Shown here in pieces: positions 17,386 to 26,067 of a DNA stretch of 64,000 nucleotides; within the stretch, counting starts at the first letter, position 1; the number at the start of each line of letters is the position of its first letter. The notes under the pieces were generated by a model. It was given only the letters and a program-made list of their open reading frames with translations, did no database searches and was not told the origin of the DNA. The translations under genes and the position numbers were made by a program. This DNA comes from an uncultured Campylobacter sp. (GTDB taxonomy: Bacteria > Campylobacterota > Campylobacteria > Campylobacterales > Campylobacteraceae): contig NZ_CALHVN010000005.1 of the NCBI RefSeq assembly GCF_938039245.1, forward strand, positions 1 through 64,000. The letters are read 5' to 3'.

Positions 17386-19542
17386 ATGCAACAAAACACG
17401 GTTTTTAGCGGCGAGTATTCTCGCAGAGATATTTTTTTAGTTATGACGCTGGTTTATATATTCGGCGTGATATGTAGGCTTTATTGGGTCGTTTGGGCGT
17501 CTGGTATGGACGAGTTTTGGCTTAACGGCGTGCCGCTGCTAACTACTAACGACGCGTTTGCCAACGCAGAGGGCGCGCGCGATATGTTAGCGGGTTTTCA
17601 TCAAAAAGGCGACCTTAGTCCATACGGCGCATCCATCCCGACGCTAACGTTTTTAATAAGCAATATTTTATCATCTAACGTAGATACTATTGCATTTTAT
17701 TTGAGTATATTTTTAGCTCCTTTGCTAGCGGTGCCCGTCATCTTAATATCAAGAGAATACAAAATGCTAAGCGTTGGCGTCGTAGCGTCTTTGCTAGCCG
17801 TTTCGGCGCCCGGGTACTATATAAGGACCATGGGCGGATATTTTGATAGCGATATGCTAAACATAACCCTGCCCGTGCTAACGGTTTGGTCTTTAATCAA
17901 ACTCGTAAAAAGCCGCTCTAATAAAGATATATTTTTGCCGGCCGTTTTTACTGCGCTTTATTCTTGGTGGTACGTTAGCTCGTATTCGTTAAATTTAAGC
18001 CTTTTGGTTACGTTTTTACTATATACGCTAGTAGCAGATAGGCGAAACGACGTAAACTATAAAGCGGCGATACTGATGGCGGTCGCTCTTATTAGATTTG
18101 ATTATCGCAGCGAAGGCGAAATGATCGTTAATTACGTTTTGGCCCTAAAAGTCGTTCTTGTAGCGGCGTTATATTTTTTTATGGCGAAAGCTTCCGCTTC
18201 TTTAGGCAAAAAGGCCGTTATCGGCGCGGGCTTATTCGTAGCGATTTTATTTGTGAGCTTTGGCGGATTTGAGCCGGTTTTATATGTGCTTGACGTTTAT
18301 ATCAATAAAAACGTAGGAGGAAATTTAGAGACGCTTTATTTTTATAGCACCAGAAAGACCGTCATCGAGGCGGCTAACATATCTTTTAACACCTTTGCTA
18401 TATATGCGGCCGGAAACGTTATTACCTTTATAGTTTCTATGGCGGGTCTTGTTTTGCTGGTTATTAAATTTCGCTCCTTTATCCTAGCTCTTCCTATGGC
18501 GGCGCTCGGGTTTTTATCGTTTGTCGCAGGGGTTAGGTTTGCTATGTATATTACGCCCGTTGCCGCACTGGGGTTTGCTTATTTCATATATTTTACATTT
18601 GAGTATTTCGGTATCAGAAGATGGCTTAAAAACGCCATGACCGTTTTGCTAGCATGCCTAGCCTTAACGCCTAATGTCGATTATATATATAGATTTCTCG
18701 TTCCGCCTACGCTTTTTAAGAGTTCTATCGCACCTTTAGTGCAGTTAAAAGATAAGGTTAGTAGAGAGGATTATGCCGTATCTTGGTGGGATTTTGGATA
18801 TTTGATTAGATATTATGCCGACGTCAAAGTGGTCTCAGATCCCGGTAGCAGACAGATAGGCGAATACGCTTTTTTATCGGCCTTTATGCTAAATGAAAAT
18901 CAAACCGCTTCGGCTAACATGGCAAGACTAAGCGTAGAATACATCGAAAAAAGTCTAGATGAAAAGCCCGGTTCATTATTATTAAGAGCGGAAAAAGACT
19001 ACGGCGAAAAAGATATAAATAAATTTTTAAAATCTCTAAATGACGCAAATTTTAAGCTTCCTAAAAAAACGAGAGACGTTTATTATTACTTCGTGCCGGA
19101 GATAATAGACATGCTACCCGCTATCTTAAAATTTACCTCCATAAATATCGCTACGGGCGAGGAGCGGCTGGATAGAACGGTACACGTCGGCTATCAGTTT
19201 ACTATAGAAACTGACGGCAAGCTAGACCTAGGCGGCGGCTGGACGTCACCTAGTATCGATAGTCCGTATCTGCTACATAACGGCAAAGAGGTAAAAATAA
19301 ATTCCCATCATCATATAGCCAGAGGCGTGGACGGCAACCTCGTAAAAAACGACAAAAAGCTGGACGAAAGCGCGGATATCCACGTCTTATTTTTGGCCGA
19401 TTACGAGAGGATTTTGATTTTAGATCAAAAGGCTTACGATTCAGCCTTCGTGCAGATGTTTTTGCTGGATAATCACGATAAAAATCTATTTGAGCAGGTT
19501 TATCTGGGCAATAAAGCAAAAATTTACAAACTACTAAAATAA
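17386..19542 (+). CDS. pglB: Oligosaccharyltransferase PglB (N-linked glycosylation)
   Basis: 718 aa, close to the 713 aa of C. jejuni PglB. It transfers a lipid-linked glycan to Asn in the D/E-x-N-x-S/T sequon of periplasmic proteins. Thirteen membrane helices span about residues 15-430, followed by a periplasmic domain. Catalytic acidic residues are in register: D56 in NDAFANAEGARD and D154/D156 in GGYFDSDM. A Glu at about 328 (TVIEAAN) fits the loop glutamate. The sequon-binding WWDYG is WWDFG here (467-471). The arginine linked to -2 acidic selection is kept in GVRFAMY. No other pgl genes flank it, so it is an orphan copy; a second one may sit in a pgl locus elsewhere. Confidence 0.9.
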   Translation: MQQNTVFSGEYSRRDIFLVMTLVYIFGVICRLYWVVWASGMDEFWLNGVPLLTTNDAFANAEGARDMLAGFHQKGDLSPYGASIPTLTFLISNILSSNVDTIAFYLSIFLAPLLAVPVILISREYKMLSVGVVASLLAVSAPGYYIRTMGGYFDSDMLNITLPVLTVWSLIKLVKSRSNKDIFLPAVFTALYSWWYVSSYSLNLSLLVTFLLYTLVADRRNDVNYKAAILMAVALIRFDYRSEGEMIVNYVLALKVVLVAALYFFMAKASASLGKKAVIGAGLFVAILFVSFGGFEPVLYVLDVYINKNVGGNLETLYFYSTRKTVIEAANISFNTFAIYAAGNVITFIVSMAGLVLLVIKFRSFILALPMAALGFLSFVAGVRFAMYITPVAALGFAYFIYFTFEYFGIRRWLKNAMTVLLACLALTPNVDYIYRFLVPPTLFKSSIAPLVQLKDKVSREDYAVSWWDFGYLIRYYADVKVVSDPGSRQIGEYAFLSAFMLNENQTASANMARLSVEYIEKSLDEKPGSLLLRAEKDYGEKDINKFLKSLNDANFKLPKKTRDVYYYFVPEIIDMLPAILKFTSINIATGEERLDRTVHVGYQFTIETDGKLDLGGGWTSPSIDSPYLLHNGKEVKINSHHHIARGVDGNLVKNDKKLDESADIHVLFLADYERILILDQKAYDSAFVQMFLLDNHDKNLFEQVYLGNKAKIYKLLK

Positions 19543-19553
19543 ACAAAGCCTGG

Positions 19554-19589
19554 TTTAGCCTCGTAGTTCCGGCGGCTAGCGAGGCTAAA
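19554..19589 (+). terminator. Terminator after pglB
   Basis: TTTAGCCTCG (19554-19563) pairs with CGAGGCTAAA (19580-19589), and the stem runs into TTT. It is 11 bases past the pglB stop. Confidence 0.6.
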
Positions 19590-19745
19590 TTTATCTCTTA
19601 CTAAGAATTCGGTAGCGATTATTTAAGCGGCCCTGTTTTATTGCTTGGCGTAAATTAATATAGCCGGCTTTTGTGCCGCAGTATCACAACATCAGAATTT
19701 GCCTTAAACTCTGGCGCGCTTTTAAGATATTTGCGTTTTAGAGAT

Positions 19746-19794
19746 AAATTCGGCGCAAATGGGCTTAGCCCCGCCTCTATGCTGCGCCGAATTT
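19746..19794 (-). terminator. Terminator of the YceI-like gene
   Basis: AAATTCGGCGCA (19746-19757) and TGCGCCGAATTT (19783-19794) form a perfect 12-bp stem directly after the stop of the minus-strand gene. No long T run follows. Confidence 0.5.
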
Positions 19795-19799
19795 GAGGA

Positions 19800-20345
19800 T
19801 TATTTTATTTTAGCTTCCAGCGAGATTTCTACGTCCGGATAGCTTTTGCCGCCGTGAAACGCTTTGGCTGCGGTTGCAAATTTAGCAAAAGTCTCGTCTA
19901 GTTTTAGATCGGCTAAAAGATCGACGCCGATTTTAGCTTTTAGCGTGCCGCCTTCGACCGTATACTGCGTTTTGTAGGTTTTACTATTTCCTTTTACGCT
20001 TACTTCGACTTCTATTTCGCCGGCCTTATCGTCGCCGCTAGCCGATACGATTTTAGCCGCGATTGCGTTGCCGTCGAAGATTATGCCGATACGTTTATCT
20101 CGGTCGGGAAGCTTTGTATTTATGTTTTTTGGATCGATGTTAAATTCAAAGCTCTTTAAAAAATCCGCGAAATTAGCATTTTCCGCGCTTTTAAAGCCTA
20201 GTTCTTTAAACGTACCTTCAACGCCTGTTTTATTTGCCAGTTTGTAGCCGACGAATTTTACGTTAGGCTCGCCCTCTACGCTAAAAGCAAATGCCGAAGC
20301 CGCAAATAAAGAGGCGATTAACGCGCCAGAAACGATTTTTCTCAT
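19800..20345 (-). CDS. YceI-family periplasmic protein
   Basis: 181 aa with a Sec signal peptide (GALIASLFAASAFA). The mature protein has the YceI beta-barrel pattern: an early VKFVGYK...GTFKELGF, central pairs of strands and a closing DVEISLEAKI. YceI barrels bind isoprenoid or other amphipathic ligands in the periplasm. The ATG follows AAGGAG. Single-gene unit between two terminators. Confidence 0.72.
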   Translation of the reverse strand: MRKIVSGALIASLFAASAFAFSVEGEPNVKFVGYKLANKTGVEGTFKELGFKSAENANFADFLKSFEFNIDPKNINTKLPDRDKRIGIIFDGNAIAAKIVSASGDDKAGEIEVEVSVKGNSKTYKTQYTVEGGTLKAKIGVDLLADLKLDETFAKFATAAKAFHGGKSYPDVEISLEAKIK

Positions 20346-20428
20346 CCGTTCTCCTTAAGATTAAGATTAATAACTGCTATCATTAAGCCAGCAATTATAT
20401 AATCTAAAACTTCAAACGAAGCTTAAAG

Positions 20429-20797
20429 TTGCCATTTTTACCCGCTTTCGTTTCGGCACGCCTAGGAGATGCAAAATTTACCTCGGCTAGGCGCCTGGAA
20501 CGAGCGATTTATCAGAGCCGTTTTTTGAAAGGTACGGCAAAAACGGCGAATTTTATGCTTTATAGCAAGCTTGAAGAGCGGCTTAGGGCACGCGGCGCGA
20601 AATTTAGCAAGAAAATTTAGCAAACCAGAGCCGTTAAGCAAGACGCGGTCTAGACGCTGGAAAACGTCTGTCGGCACCTTGATATAAACGCGCTAAAATA
20701 CGGCGTCAAAGACGTAGAGGCGATGCTCGCGCATTTTTGTAAAGAGGGCTTCGTAAACGAGACGATAAACTCGCAAATGACGTTATTTGCGTTTTAA
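20429..20797 (+). pseudogene. Unidentified gene interrupted by two in-frame TAG codons
   Basis: One frame reads coding-like from 20429 to TAA at 20795-20797, but with TAG at 20618-20620 and 20651-20653. The pieces read ARRLERAIYQSRFLKGTAKT, SKLEERLRARGAKFSKK, then TLENVCRHLDINALKYGVKD and LAHFCKEGFVNETINSQM. Codon use is normal for the window and no base is missing, so the damage is two point changes, both possible CAG to TAG. I do not recognise the family. The first part of the frame may not be the true N-terminus. Confidence 0.5.
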
Positions 20798-20920
20798 ATT
20801 TTTAAAATTTAAGGGCGAATTTAAGCTTCGCGTAAGCGGCGCAAATAGCCTACAAAGCGCAAGCTAAAAGGCGCGTAAATACTAACATACGGGCGTTTTT
20901 GCGAATACGTCGTTTGCCGT

Positions 20921-21244
20921 TTACTCCCAAACTCCTATTTTTTCCTTCTTAAATTTTGCCACCATATCTTCGTTGCCCTCAACCTCGTCTATCCAAATCC
21001 ATTCTTTTATATTTTTAGTTAGCCATTCATTTTCTACTGCATATATACACATAAATATTCCTAGACTCTCCAAATCTTTTTCATTGCCTTTCGCGTGGAA
21101 TGTGTTTTTATCAATCCTAATCAAATCGCACTGCTGGGCAAGCTTGTCTAAATATTCGTATATTACGTCTAGCTTATACTTTTTCTCTCGTAAAACCTTA
21201 TCTTCGTCTATCACTATTTTCGTGCCTAGTAACGGGTAAGCCAT
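20921..21244 (-). CDS. Small cytosolic protein of unknown function
   Basis: About 107 aa, no signal or membrane segment. It is mixed alpha/beta and moderately acidic, with WLTKNIKEWIWIDEVEG near the end. I do not recognise it. Size, acidity and its place in an accessory stretch resemble immunity proteins of polymorphic toxin systems, but there is no toxin nearby. An upstream frame extends to 21286; the ATG at 21244 follows AAAAAGGA and is preferred. Confidence 0.5.
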   Translation of the reverse strand: MAYPLLGTKIVIDEDKVLREKKYKLDVIYEYLDKLAQQCDLIRIDKNTFHAKGNEKDLESLGIFMCIYAVENEWLTKNIKEWIWIDEVEGNEDMVAKFKKEKIGVWE

Positions 21245-21357
21245 ATTTTTCCTTTTTATTGCGATTAAATTTGCCGTTTGTCCCAAGCCGAATTTAAAAG
21301 CAAAGGCGGTTAAATTTAGCTTCGCAAACGAGCGAACTATGCGCTAGCCTGCCGCAA

Positions 21358-21936
21358 TCAGCCAAAAACCTTTTTTAAATGCGCTTCGTAATCCCTCGTA
21401 AAACGCTTGATGTCGGGATTTTTAATGACGTCGTTGCACATAAAAGTAGGCAGCCTTTTCGTGCCTAAAAACTCGTTGGCTTTATGGAAATGCAAATAAA
21501 CGCCGTCCACGCCTACGCCCTCGAAAAAATCACCTGGCTTGTTAAACGCCTGAAGCGGCGCATTCCACGTGACGCTTAGCATATGTGATTTGCCCTTTAT
21601 CAGGCCGCCGGTGCCGTATCCGTCGTTTGGACTCGCGCTGTGCCGTCCGTCGTTTGCCACTATCTTGCCCATGCCGCTCATAAACACCTCGTCGATATAT
21701 TTTTTAACGACCCAAGGCTCGCCCATCCACCACGCGGGCATCTGCCAGATCACGGCATCCATCCATAGAAATTTCTCTACCTCGCCCTCTAGGTCGTAGC
21801 CCTCATGTATCGTAGTTTCGCGCGTTTCGTGCCCTAGGGCTTCCAGCGTATTTTTGGCTAGCTCGTGCAAGGTTTTGCTTAGCTTGCCGCCATTGCCGTT
21901 AAACGGCGCTCCGCCGTTGATAAGTAGTATTTTCAT
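21358..21936 (-). CDS. mdaB: NAD(P)H:quinone oxidoreductase MdaB-like
   Basis: 192 aa flavodoxin-fold enzyme that reduces quinones by two electrons, avoiding semiquinones; in Helicobacter and Campylobacter it is linked to oxidative-stress resistance. Visible features: N-terminal ILLINGG, the MPAWWMGEPW segment and GYGTGGLIKGKSHMLSVTWNAP, all typical of MdaB/NQO1-type flavoproteins. It has AAAGGA before its ATG. It is a single-gene unit. Confidence 0.85.
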   Translation of the reverse strand: MKILLINGGAPFNGNGGKLSKTLHELAKNTLEALGHETRETTIHEGYDLEGEVEKFLWMDAVIWQMPAWWMGEPWVVKKYIDEVFMSGMGKIVANDGRHSASPNDGYGTGGLIKGKSHMLSVTWNAPLQAFNKPGDFFEGVGVDGVYLHFHKANEFLGTKRLPTFMCNDVIKNPDIKRFTRDYEAHLKKVFG

Positions 21937-22284
21937 CTTTTATCCTTTTGATTAAATTTATTCGTTAGCGGCTTACCGCATCTAAATTTAAATTCTGCCT
22001 TGCGCCTTATATGCGAACGCAAGCGTAAATTTTACAAAGCGCTTATTGCTAAATTTTACTTTCGCGCCGCAGTTTAGCGTCCTAAAATTTCAAATTTATC
22101 GCCGTGCACCGCGATCGCTTCAGCGTTATTTATCGGCGTCAAATTTAGCTTGCTGCCGTAAATTTTTAAAATTTCGCCGCTATGTGCTTTTGTCAAATTT
22201 ACACGCAGCAAAAATCAACAAATACCTAAAATGCTACAAATTTTCATTTCCCACGCGATAAGCCCCACTCTTGCTAGCTTAAAT
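21937..22284. other. Spacer between mdaB and the cupin gene
   Basis: About 350 bases, rich in AAATTT words. Short open frames here overlap the neighbours or lack ribosome sites. I see no gene or clear structure. Confidence 0.5.
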
Positions 22285-22716
22285 TTACCCCAGCGCCACG
22301 TAATCAGCGGGCAACGGCGTGATAACGCTGATAAAGATAAAATCCTCCTTGCCGGTGTTTTTCATGCCGTGGCACTCGCCCTTAGCCGAGATCACCACAT
22401 CGCCCTTTTTGACCGAGACTTGCCTGTATTTAGCGGGTCGCTCACTCTTAAAATTTACCTGCTCGCCGTTATCCAAAAGTCCGCCCGCCGTCTTTTCGGC
22501 CTCGCTCGTACCCTCTTTGCTAAGATAAAACACGCCCTCGCCTTGCAAGCACACCCACACGTCGTCGCTTTTAGTGTGTGCGTGCACCGCGACTTCTTGG
22601 CCGGCTCGCACGACCCAGACCGCGCAGCTAGTGGCGTCCGTCTCGCAAAATATCGTTTTTCTCGCCTTTTCTCCGCTCTTTGCGACCTCGCTTACGTGAT
22701 AAATTCGCTTTTTCAT
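22285..22716 (-). CDS. Cupin-domain protein
   Basis: About 143 aa. Cupin motif 1 is in AVHAHTKSDDVWVCLQGEGVFYL and motif 2 in GDVVISAKGECHGMKNTG, which supply metal-binding histidines and a glutamate. Substrate is unknown. The frame runs up to 22800, but the ATG at 22716 follows AAGGAG and gives the normal start. It is divergent from argH with about 100 bases between. Confidence 0.72.
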   Translation of the reverse strand: MKKRIYHVSEVAKSGEKARKTIFCETDATSCAVWVVRAGQEVAVHAHTKSDDVWVCLQGEGVFYLSKEGTSEAEKTAGGLLDNGEQVNFKSERPAKYRQVSVKKGDVVISAKGECHGMKNTGKEDFIFISVITPLPADYVALG

Positions 22717-22824
22717 TTTTGCTCCTTTTTCGTTCATTTTAGCCGTGCAGAGTGAATACGGCGTGAAATTTAAGTGGATTTGAGCTAAAATCAAAGCCAA
22801 AATTTAGCGCAAAAAGGAAAAACG

Positions 22825-24222
22825 ATGCAAGAAAATCCAAAAAAAATGTGGTCGGGTAGGTTTAGCGGTGAGAGTAGCGAGCTTTTGGAGGAGTTTAACG
22901 CCTCGATCGGCTTTGATAGGGCGCTTTGGCAGGAGGACATCGCGGGCAGCAAGGCGCACGCTCGGATGCTCGGCGCCTGCGGGATTTTAAAGCCTGAGGA
23001 GAGCGAAAAGATCGTCGCGGGGCTTGACGCCGTGTTTGAGGAGATAAAAAGCGGTAAATTTGAGTTTAAAACCGCCGACGAGGACATTCATATGGCGGTC
23101 GAAAAGCGCCTAAGCGAGCTCATCGGAAGCGATCTTGGCGGCAGGCTACACACCGCGCGCAGCAGAAACGATCAGGTCGCGCTTGATTTTCGCCTCTACG
23201 TGCTTAAAAGCGGTGTCGAGATCTCCGAAAAAATCCGCGAGCTAGTCGCTGCGCTACGAGATATCGCTAGCAAGCACGCGGACACGCTGATGCCAGGCTA
23301 CACGCACCTTCAGCACGCCCAGCCCGTGAGCCTTGCCTATCATCTGCTAGCTTACGCGTTTATGTTTCGCCGCGACTACGAGCGCTTTACTAGCTCGCGC
23401 GAGCGAAACAACCTCTGTCCGCTGGGCTCCGCCGCGCTTGCCGGCACGCCGCATCCTATAAACCGCGAGCTCGTCGCGCGAGAGCTTGGGTTTGCGGGAG
23501 TAACGCCAAATGCGATGGATAGCGTCAGCGACCGCGATTTCGCGCTGGAGATTTTGTTTAACGTAAGCGTGCTGATGACGCATGCGTCACGCCTGTGCGA
23601 GGAGCTCATCTTGTGGAGCTCGCAGGAGTTTGGATTCATCACGATCAGCGACGCGTACAGCACGGGCAGCTCGATCATGCCGCAGAAGAAAAACCCCGAC
23701 GTCGCCGAACTCATCCGCGGCAAAACGGGGCGCGTAAACGGCAATCTCGTCGCGCTGCTAACGGTAATGAAGGGCTTGCCGCTAGCATACAACAAGGACA
23801 TGCAAGAGGACAAGGAGGGAGTTTTTGATAGCGTCGCCACCGCTCTTGCGAGCCTTGGAATTTTAAAACAGATGCTAAAAACGGCTAAATTTAACGAGCA
23901 AAATATGCTAGCGATGACGCGCCGCGGGCACCTCACGGCGACCGATCTGGCTGATTATCTCGTGCGGGAGAAAAACGTGCCGTTTCGCCAGGCGCACTTC
24001 ATCACGGGCAAGGCTGTGGCGTATGCGGAAAATTTAGGTTTAGATTTGAGCGAGCTAAACGCGCAGCAGCTTGCAAGCGTGGATGAAAGCCTGGACGCGG
24101 GTGCGGTTAAATTTCTTGATCTAAACGCTTCCAAAGAGGCGCGCAAGTCGCAGGGCGGAACTGCAAACGAGAGCGTGGCGGCACAGATTGAAATTTTAAA
24201 CGAGTGGCTGAAAGATAAATAA
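22825..24222 (+). CDS. argH: Argininosuccinate lyase
   Basis: 465 aa. It splits argininosuccinate to arginine and fumarate, the last step of arginine synthesis. The family signature GSSIMPQKKNPD is present at about 289-300, with the N-terminal KMWSGRFSGESSELLEEFNA and TARSRNDQVALD. Full length. The ATG follows AAAGGAAAAACG. Confidence 0.96.
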   Translation: MQENPKKMWSGRFSGESSELLEEFNASIGFDRALWQEDIAGSKAHARMLGACGILKPEESEKIVAGLDAVFEEIKSGKFEFKTADEDIHMAVEKRLSELIGSDLGGRLHTARSRNDQVALDFRLYVLKSGVEISEKIRELVAALRDIASKHADTLMPGYTHLQHAQPVSLAYHLLAYAFMFRRDYERFTSSRERNNLCPLGSAALAGTPHPINRELVARELGFAGVTPNAMDSVSDRDFALEILFNVSVLMTHASRLCEELILWSSQEFGFITISDAYSTGSSIMPQKKNPDVAELIRGKTGRVNGNLVALLTVMKGLPLAYNKDMQEDKEGVFDSVATALASLGILKQMLKTAKFNEQNMLAMTRRGHLTATDLADYLVREKNVPFRQAHFITGKAVAYAENLGLDLSELNAQQLASVDESLDAGAVKFLDLNASKEARKSQGGTANESVAAQIEILNEWLKDK

Positions 24223-24258
24223 ATTTTAAAATTTGCCGTCAAAAGGCAAAAATTTAAT

Positions 24259-24264
24259 TATAAT
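24259..24264 (+). promoter_or_regulatory. Promoter -10 of the chemoreceptor gene
   Basis: TATAAT in an AT-rich stretch between argH and the chemoreceptor ATG at 24290. It suggests the receptor is transcribed on its own. Confidence 0.4.
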
Positions 24265-24289
24265 TATAGAAAAATTTAAGGAGGAAAGG

Positions 24290-25375
24290 ATGTTTGGAAA
24301 CGGCTATAAAAAAGAGCTAGAGAGCAAAAATGCGGCTCTATCGCAGGAAAACGAAAGTCTAAAAGCGCAGATAAAGCAACTGCAAAGCGAGCTGGAAGCG
24401 GCAAAATCAAGTGCGACGAGCGAGCATAACGAGCCAAAAACCAACGAAAATGCTACGAAACTTCTGCTGGCTAGCTACGCTGACGGTATAAATTTCTTGC
24501 AAGGTACGATGGAAGAAAACCTAAAAATGCTCGAAAATATAAACGAGCTAAATAATCTAACGTTTACTAAGACGGGCGAGTTGCGCGAACAGACGAGCTT
24601 TATCGTTAGTTCGATGGAAAACGTCCAACAAATGAGCGGCGACCTGCAAAACGATGCCTCGTCGCTAAATAACAGCGTGATGTCGATCGTGGAGATTATA
24701 AATTTGATCAAGGATATCTCCGATCAGACGAATTTACTAGCCCTAAACGCAGCTATCGAAGCCGCGCGCGCGGGCGAACACGGACGCGGATTTGCCGTGG
24801 TGGCCGATGAGGTGCGAAAGCTCGCCGAACGCACGCAAAAAGCCACTCTCGAAGTCGAGGTGAATATAAACGGACTAAAACAAAGCTCAAATACGATGAT
24901 AGGAATGAGCGAAAATTTCTCTAAAATTTCGGGCGACGTGATGCGCGTTTTGAGCGATTTTCAAGGCACTATCGCAAGCGTGAACGAAAATACGCAAAAT
25001 ATCTTAAATCAAACATTAAATTTAACTAACGAAGTCAACGTTAGCAACGGCAAAATCGACCATATAAATATGAAACTAAACGGTTATAGAGCCGTTTTAA
25101 ACGGCGAATTTGACGGCATTCCTAGCGTTGGTAGCTGCCGTTTCGGTAGGTGGTTTAACGAAAAGGTCAAAAATATCGTAAAAGACGCAAAAACGGTGCA
25201 AGATATCTCACGTGATCACGAAAACGTCCATAGCGGACTCGATAAGGCGATCAAAATTTTCGCAGACAGCAGCAAGGATAACGCCGCCGGAGTGGAAATC
25301 CTAAAAGACGTGGAAAATTCGAGCAAAGTAGGCTTTGAAACGCTTTTAGACGCGGTTAGAGCGGCTAGGAAATGA
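24290..25375 (+). CDS. Soluble chemoreceptor with C-terminal CZB domain (TlpD-like)
   Basis: 361 aa without membrane segments, so a cytoplasmic receptor. Residues 1-45 are a coiled coil. The signalling hairpin LIKDISDQTNLLALNAAIEA with GRGFAVVADEVRKLAERT (139-182) is intact. The C-terminal region fits a chemoreceptor zinc-binding (CZB) domain, with H258, C283 (SCRFGRWF), H310 and H314 (HENVH) as ligands. H. pylori TlpD has this architecture and senses reactive oxygen or energy state. The open frame extends to 24233, but ATG 24290 follows AAGGAGGAAAGG. Confidence 0.85.
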   Translation: MFGNGYKKELESKNAALSQENESLKAQIKQLQSELEAAKSSATSEHNEPKTNENATKLLLASYADGINFLQGTMEENLKMLENINELNNLTFTKTGELREQTSFIVSSMENVQQMSGDLQNDASSLNNSVMSIVEIINLIKDISDQTNLLALNAAIEAARAGEHGRGFAVVADEVRKLAERTQKATLEVEVNINGLKQSSNTMIGMSENFSKISGDVMRVLSDFQGTIASVNENTQNILNQTLNLTNEVNVSNGKIDHINMKLNGYRAVLNGEFDGIPSVGSCRFGRWFNEKVKNIVKDAKTVQDISRDHENVHSGLDKAIKIFADSSKDNAAGVEILKDVENSSKVGFETLLDAVRAARK

Positions 25376-25376
25376 T

Positions 25377-25420
25377 AAAATTTGACCGCCTCGGCAAAAG
25401 GTCGGCAGCGGTTAAATTTT
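25377..25420 (+). terminator. Terminator after the chemoreceptor gene
   Basis: AAAATTTGACCGC (25377-25389) pairs with GCGGTTAAATTTT (25408-25420) with one G-T pair, starting 2 bases after the stop. Confidence 0.6.
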
Positions 25421-25701
25421 AAAAAGATAAAATTTGCGCGTTTGCTGGTGGCTTTTGGTCCTCTGCGCGCTTAGTATAAAAACTCGTCGAGCCGCTGCTA
25501 TCGCTATTTGTGCGGCTTGCCGAGAGAATTTGAAATTTCCGTTTAAATTATAAATGCAAATTTAATGTATGTTTCGCGGTACGATTAAATTTGGCAAAAT
25601 TGATTTGGCTCTAAAATTTAGCGTTAATTTTGTAGTTTATCCTGCTTTTTATCGGCGCCGGATTCTTGGCGAATTTATCGCGCCAAATACGGCTCCAATC
25701 C
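25421..25701. other. Spacer without visible gene
   Basis: No coding frame or clear hairpin beyond the terminator at its left edge. The last part precedes the stop of the minus-strand HTH gene. Confidence 0.5.
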
Positions 25702-25908
25702 TCACTTCAATCTAAAATTTTGATTTTCTTTCGCGATTTGCTGAAGCTCGTCTAGGTTGTTTTGGGCTTGCTTTAAGAGCTCGTCGAATTTAAACCCTAG
25801 CATAACGATGCGGTAGAGCTCCGGTTTGTTTTTCTTCCAGTTATAAAGCGTTTTCGTGTCGATATTTAAAATCCCCGCTATATCTCTTTTTGATAGATTA
25901 TTTCCCAT
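25702..25908 (-). CDS. Small helix-turn-helix regulator
   Basis: 68 aa. The first about 35 residues form an HTH (LSKRDIAGILNIDTKTLYNWKK), followed by one long helix (DELLKQAQNNLDELQQIAKE) that could dimerise. The start has AAAGG upstream. It faces the YaaW-like gene, and the 160-base spacer between them holds a palindromic site. The natural reading is a regulator of itself and of the divergent gene, but this is inference. Confidence 0.65.
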   Translation of the reverse strand: MGNNLSKRDIAGILNIDTKTLYNWKKNKPELYRIVMLGFKFDELLKQAQNNLDELQQIAKENQNFRLK

Positions 25909-25956
25909 TTTTAGCCTTTTTATCGGGAATTTTTGAGAAAATTTAATATCTATTCA

Positions 25957-26008
25957 ACAAAGGAATAATTACTATTTTATTGACTTTACAAAGGAATTAT
26001 TCCTTTGT
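25957..26008. promoter_or_regulatory. Probable operator pair between divergent genes
   Basis: ACAAAGGAAT at 25988-25997 and its mirror ATTCCTTTGT at 25999-26008 form a perfect palindrome around one T. A second half-site, ACAAAGGAATAATT, lies at 25957-25970, exactly 31 bases (three helical turns) upstream. TTGAC at 25980-25984 touches the palindrome. This is the layout of an HTH operator over a promoter. Confidence 0.65.
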
Positions 26009-26067
26009 TTGAAGTTAAGTTGTGCGTGATTAATATTTTGTAAATTTTTAAAATTTAAGGAGTAAAA

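Noticed and set aside
22046..22755. Plus-strand frames opposite the cupin gene
   Set aside because: They run antisense to a clear cupin protein with a proper ribosome site, so they are shadows.
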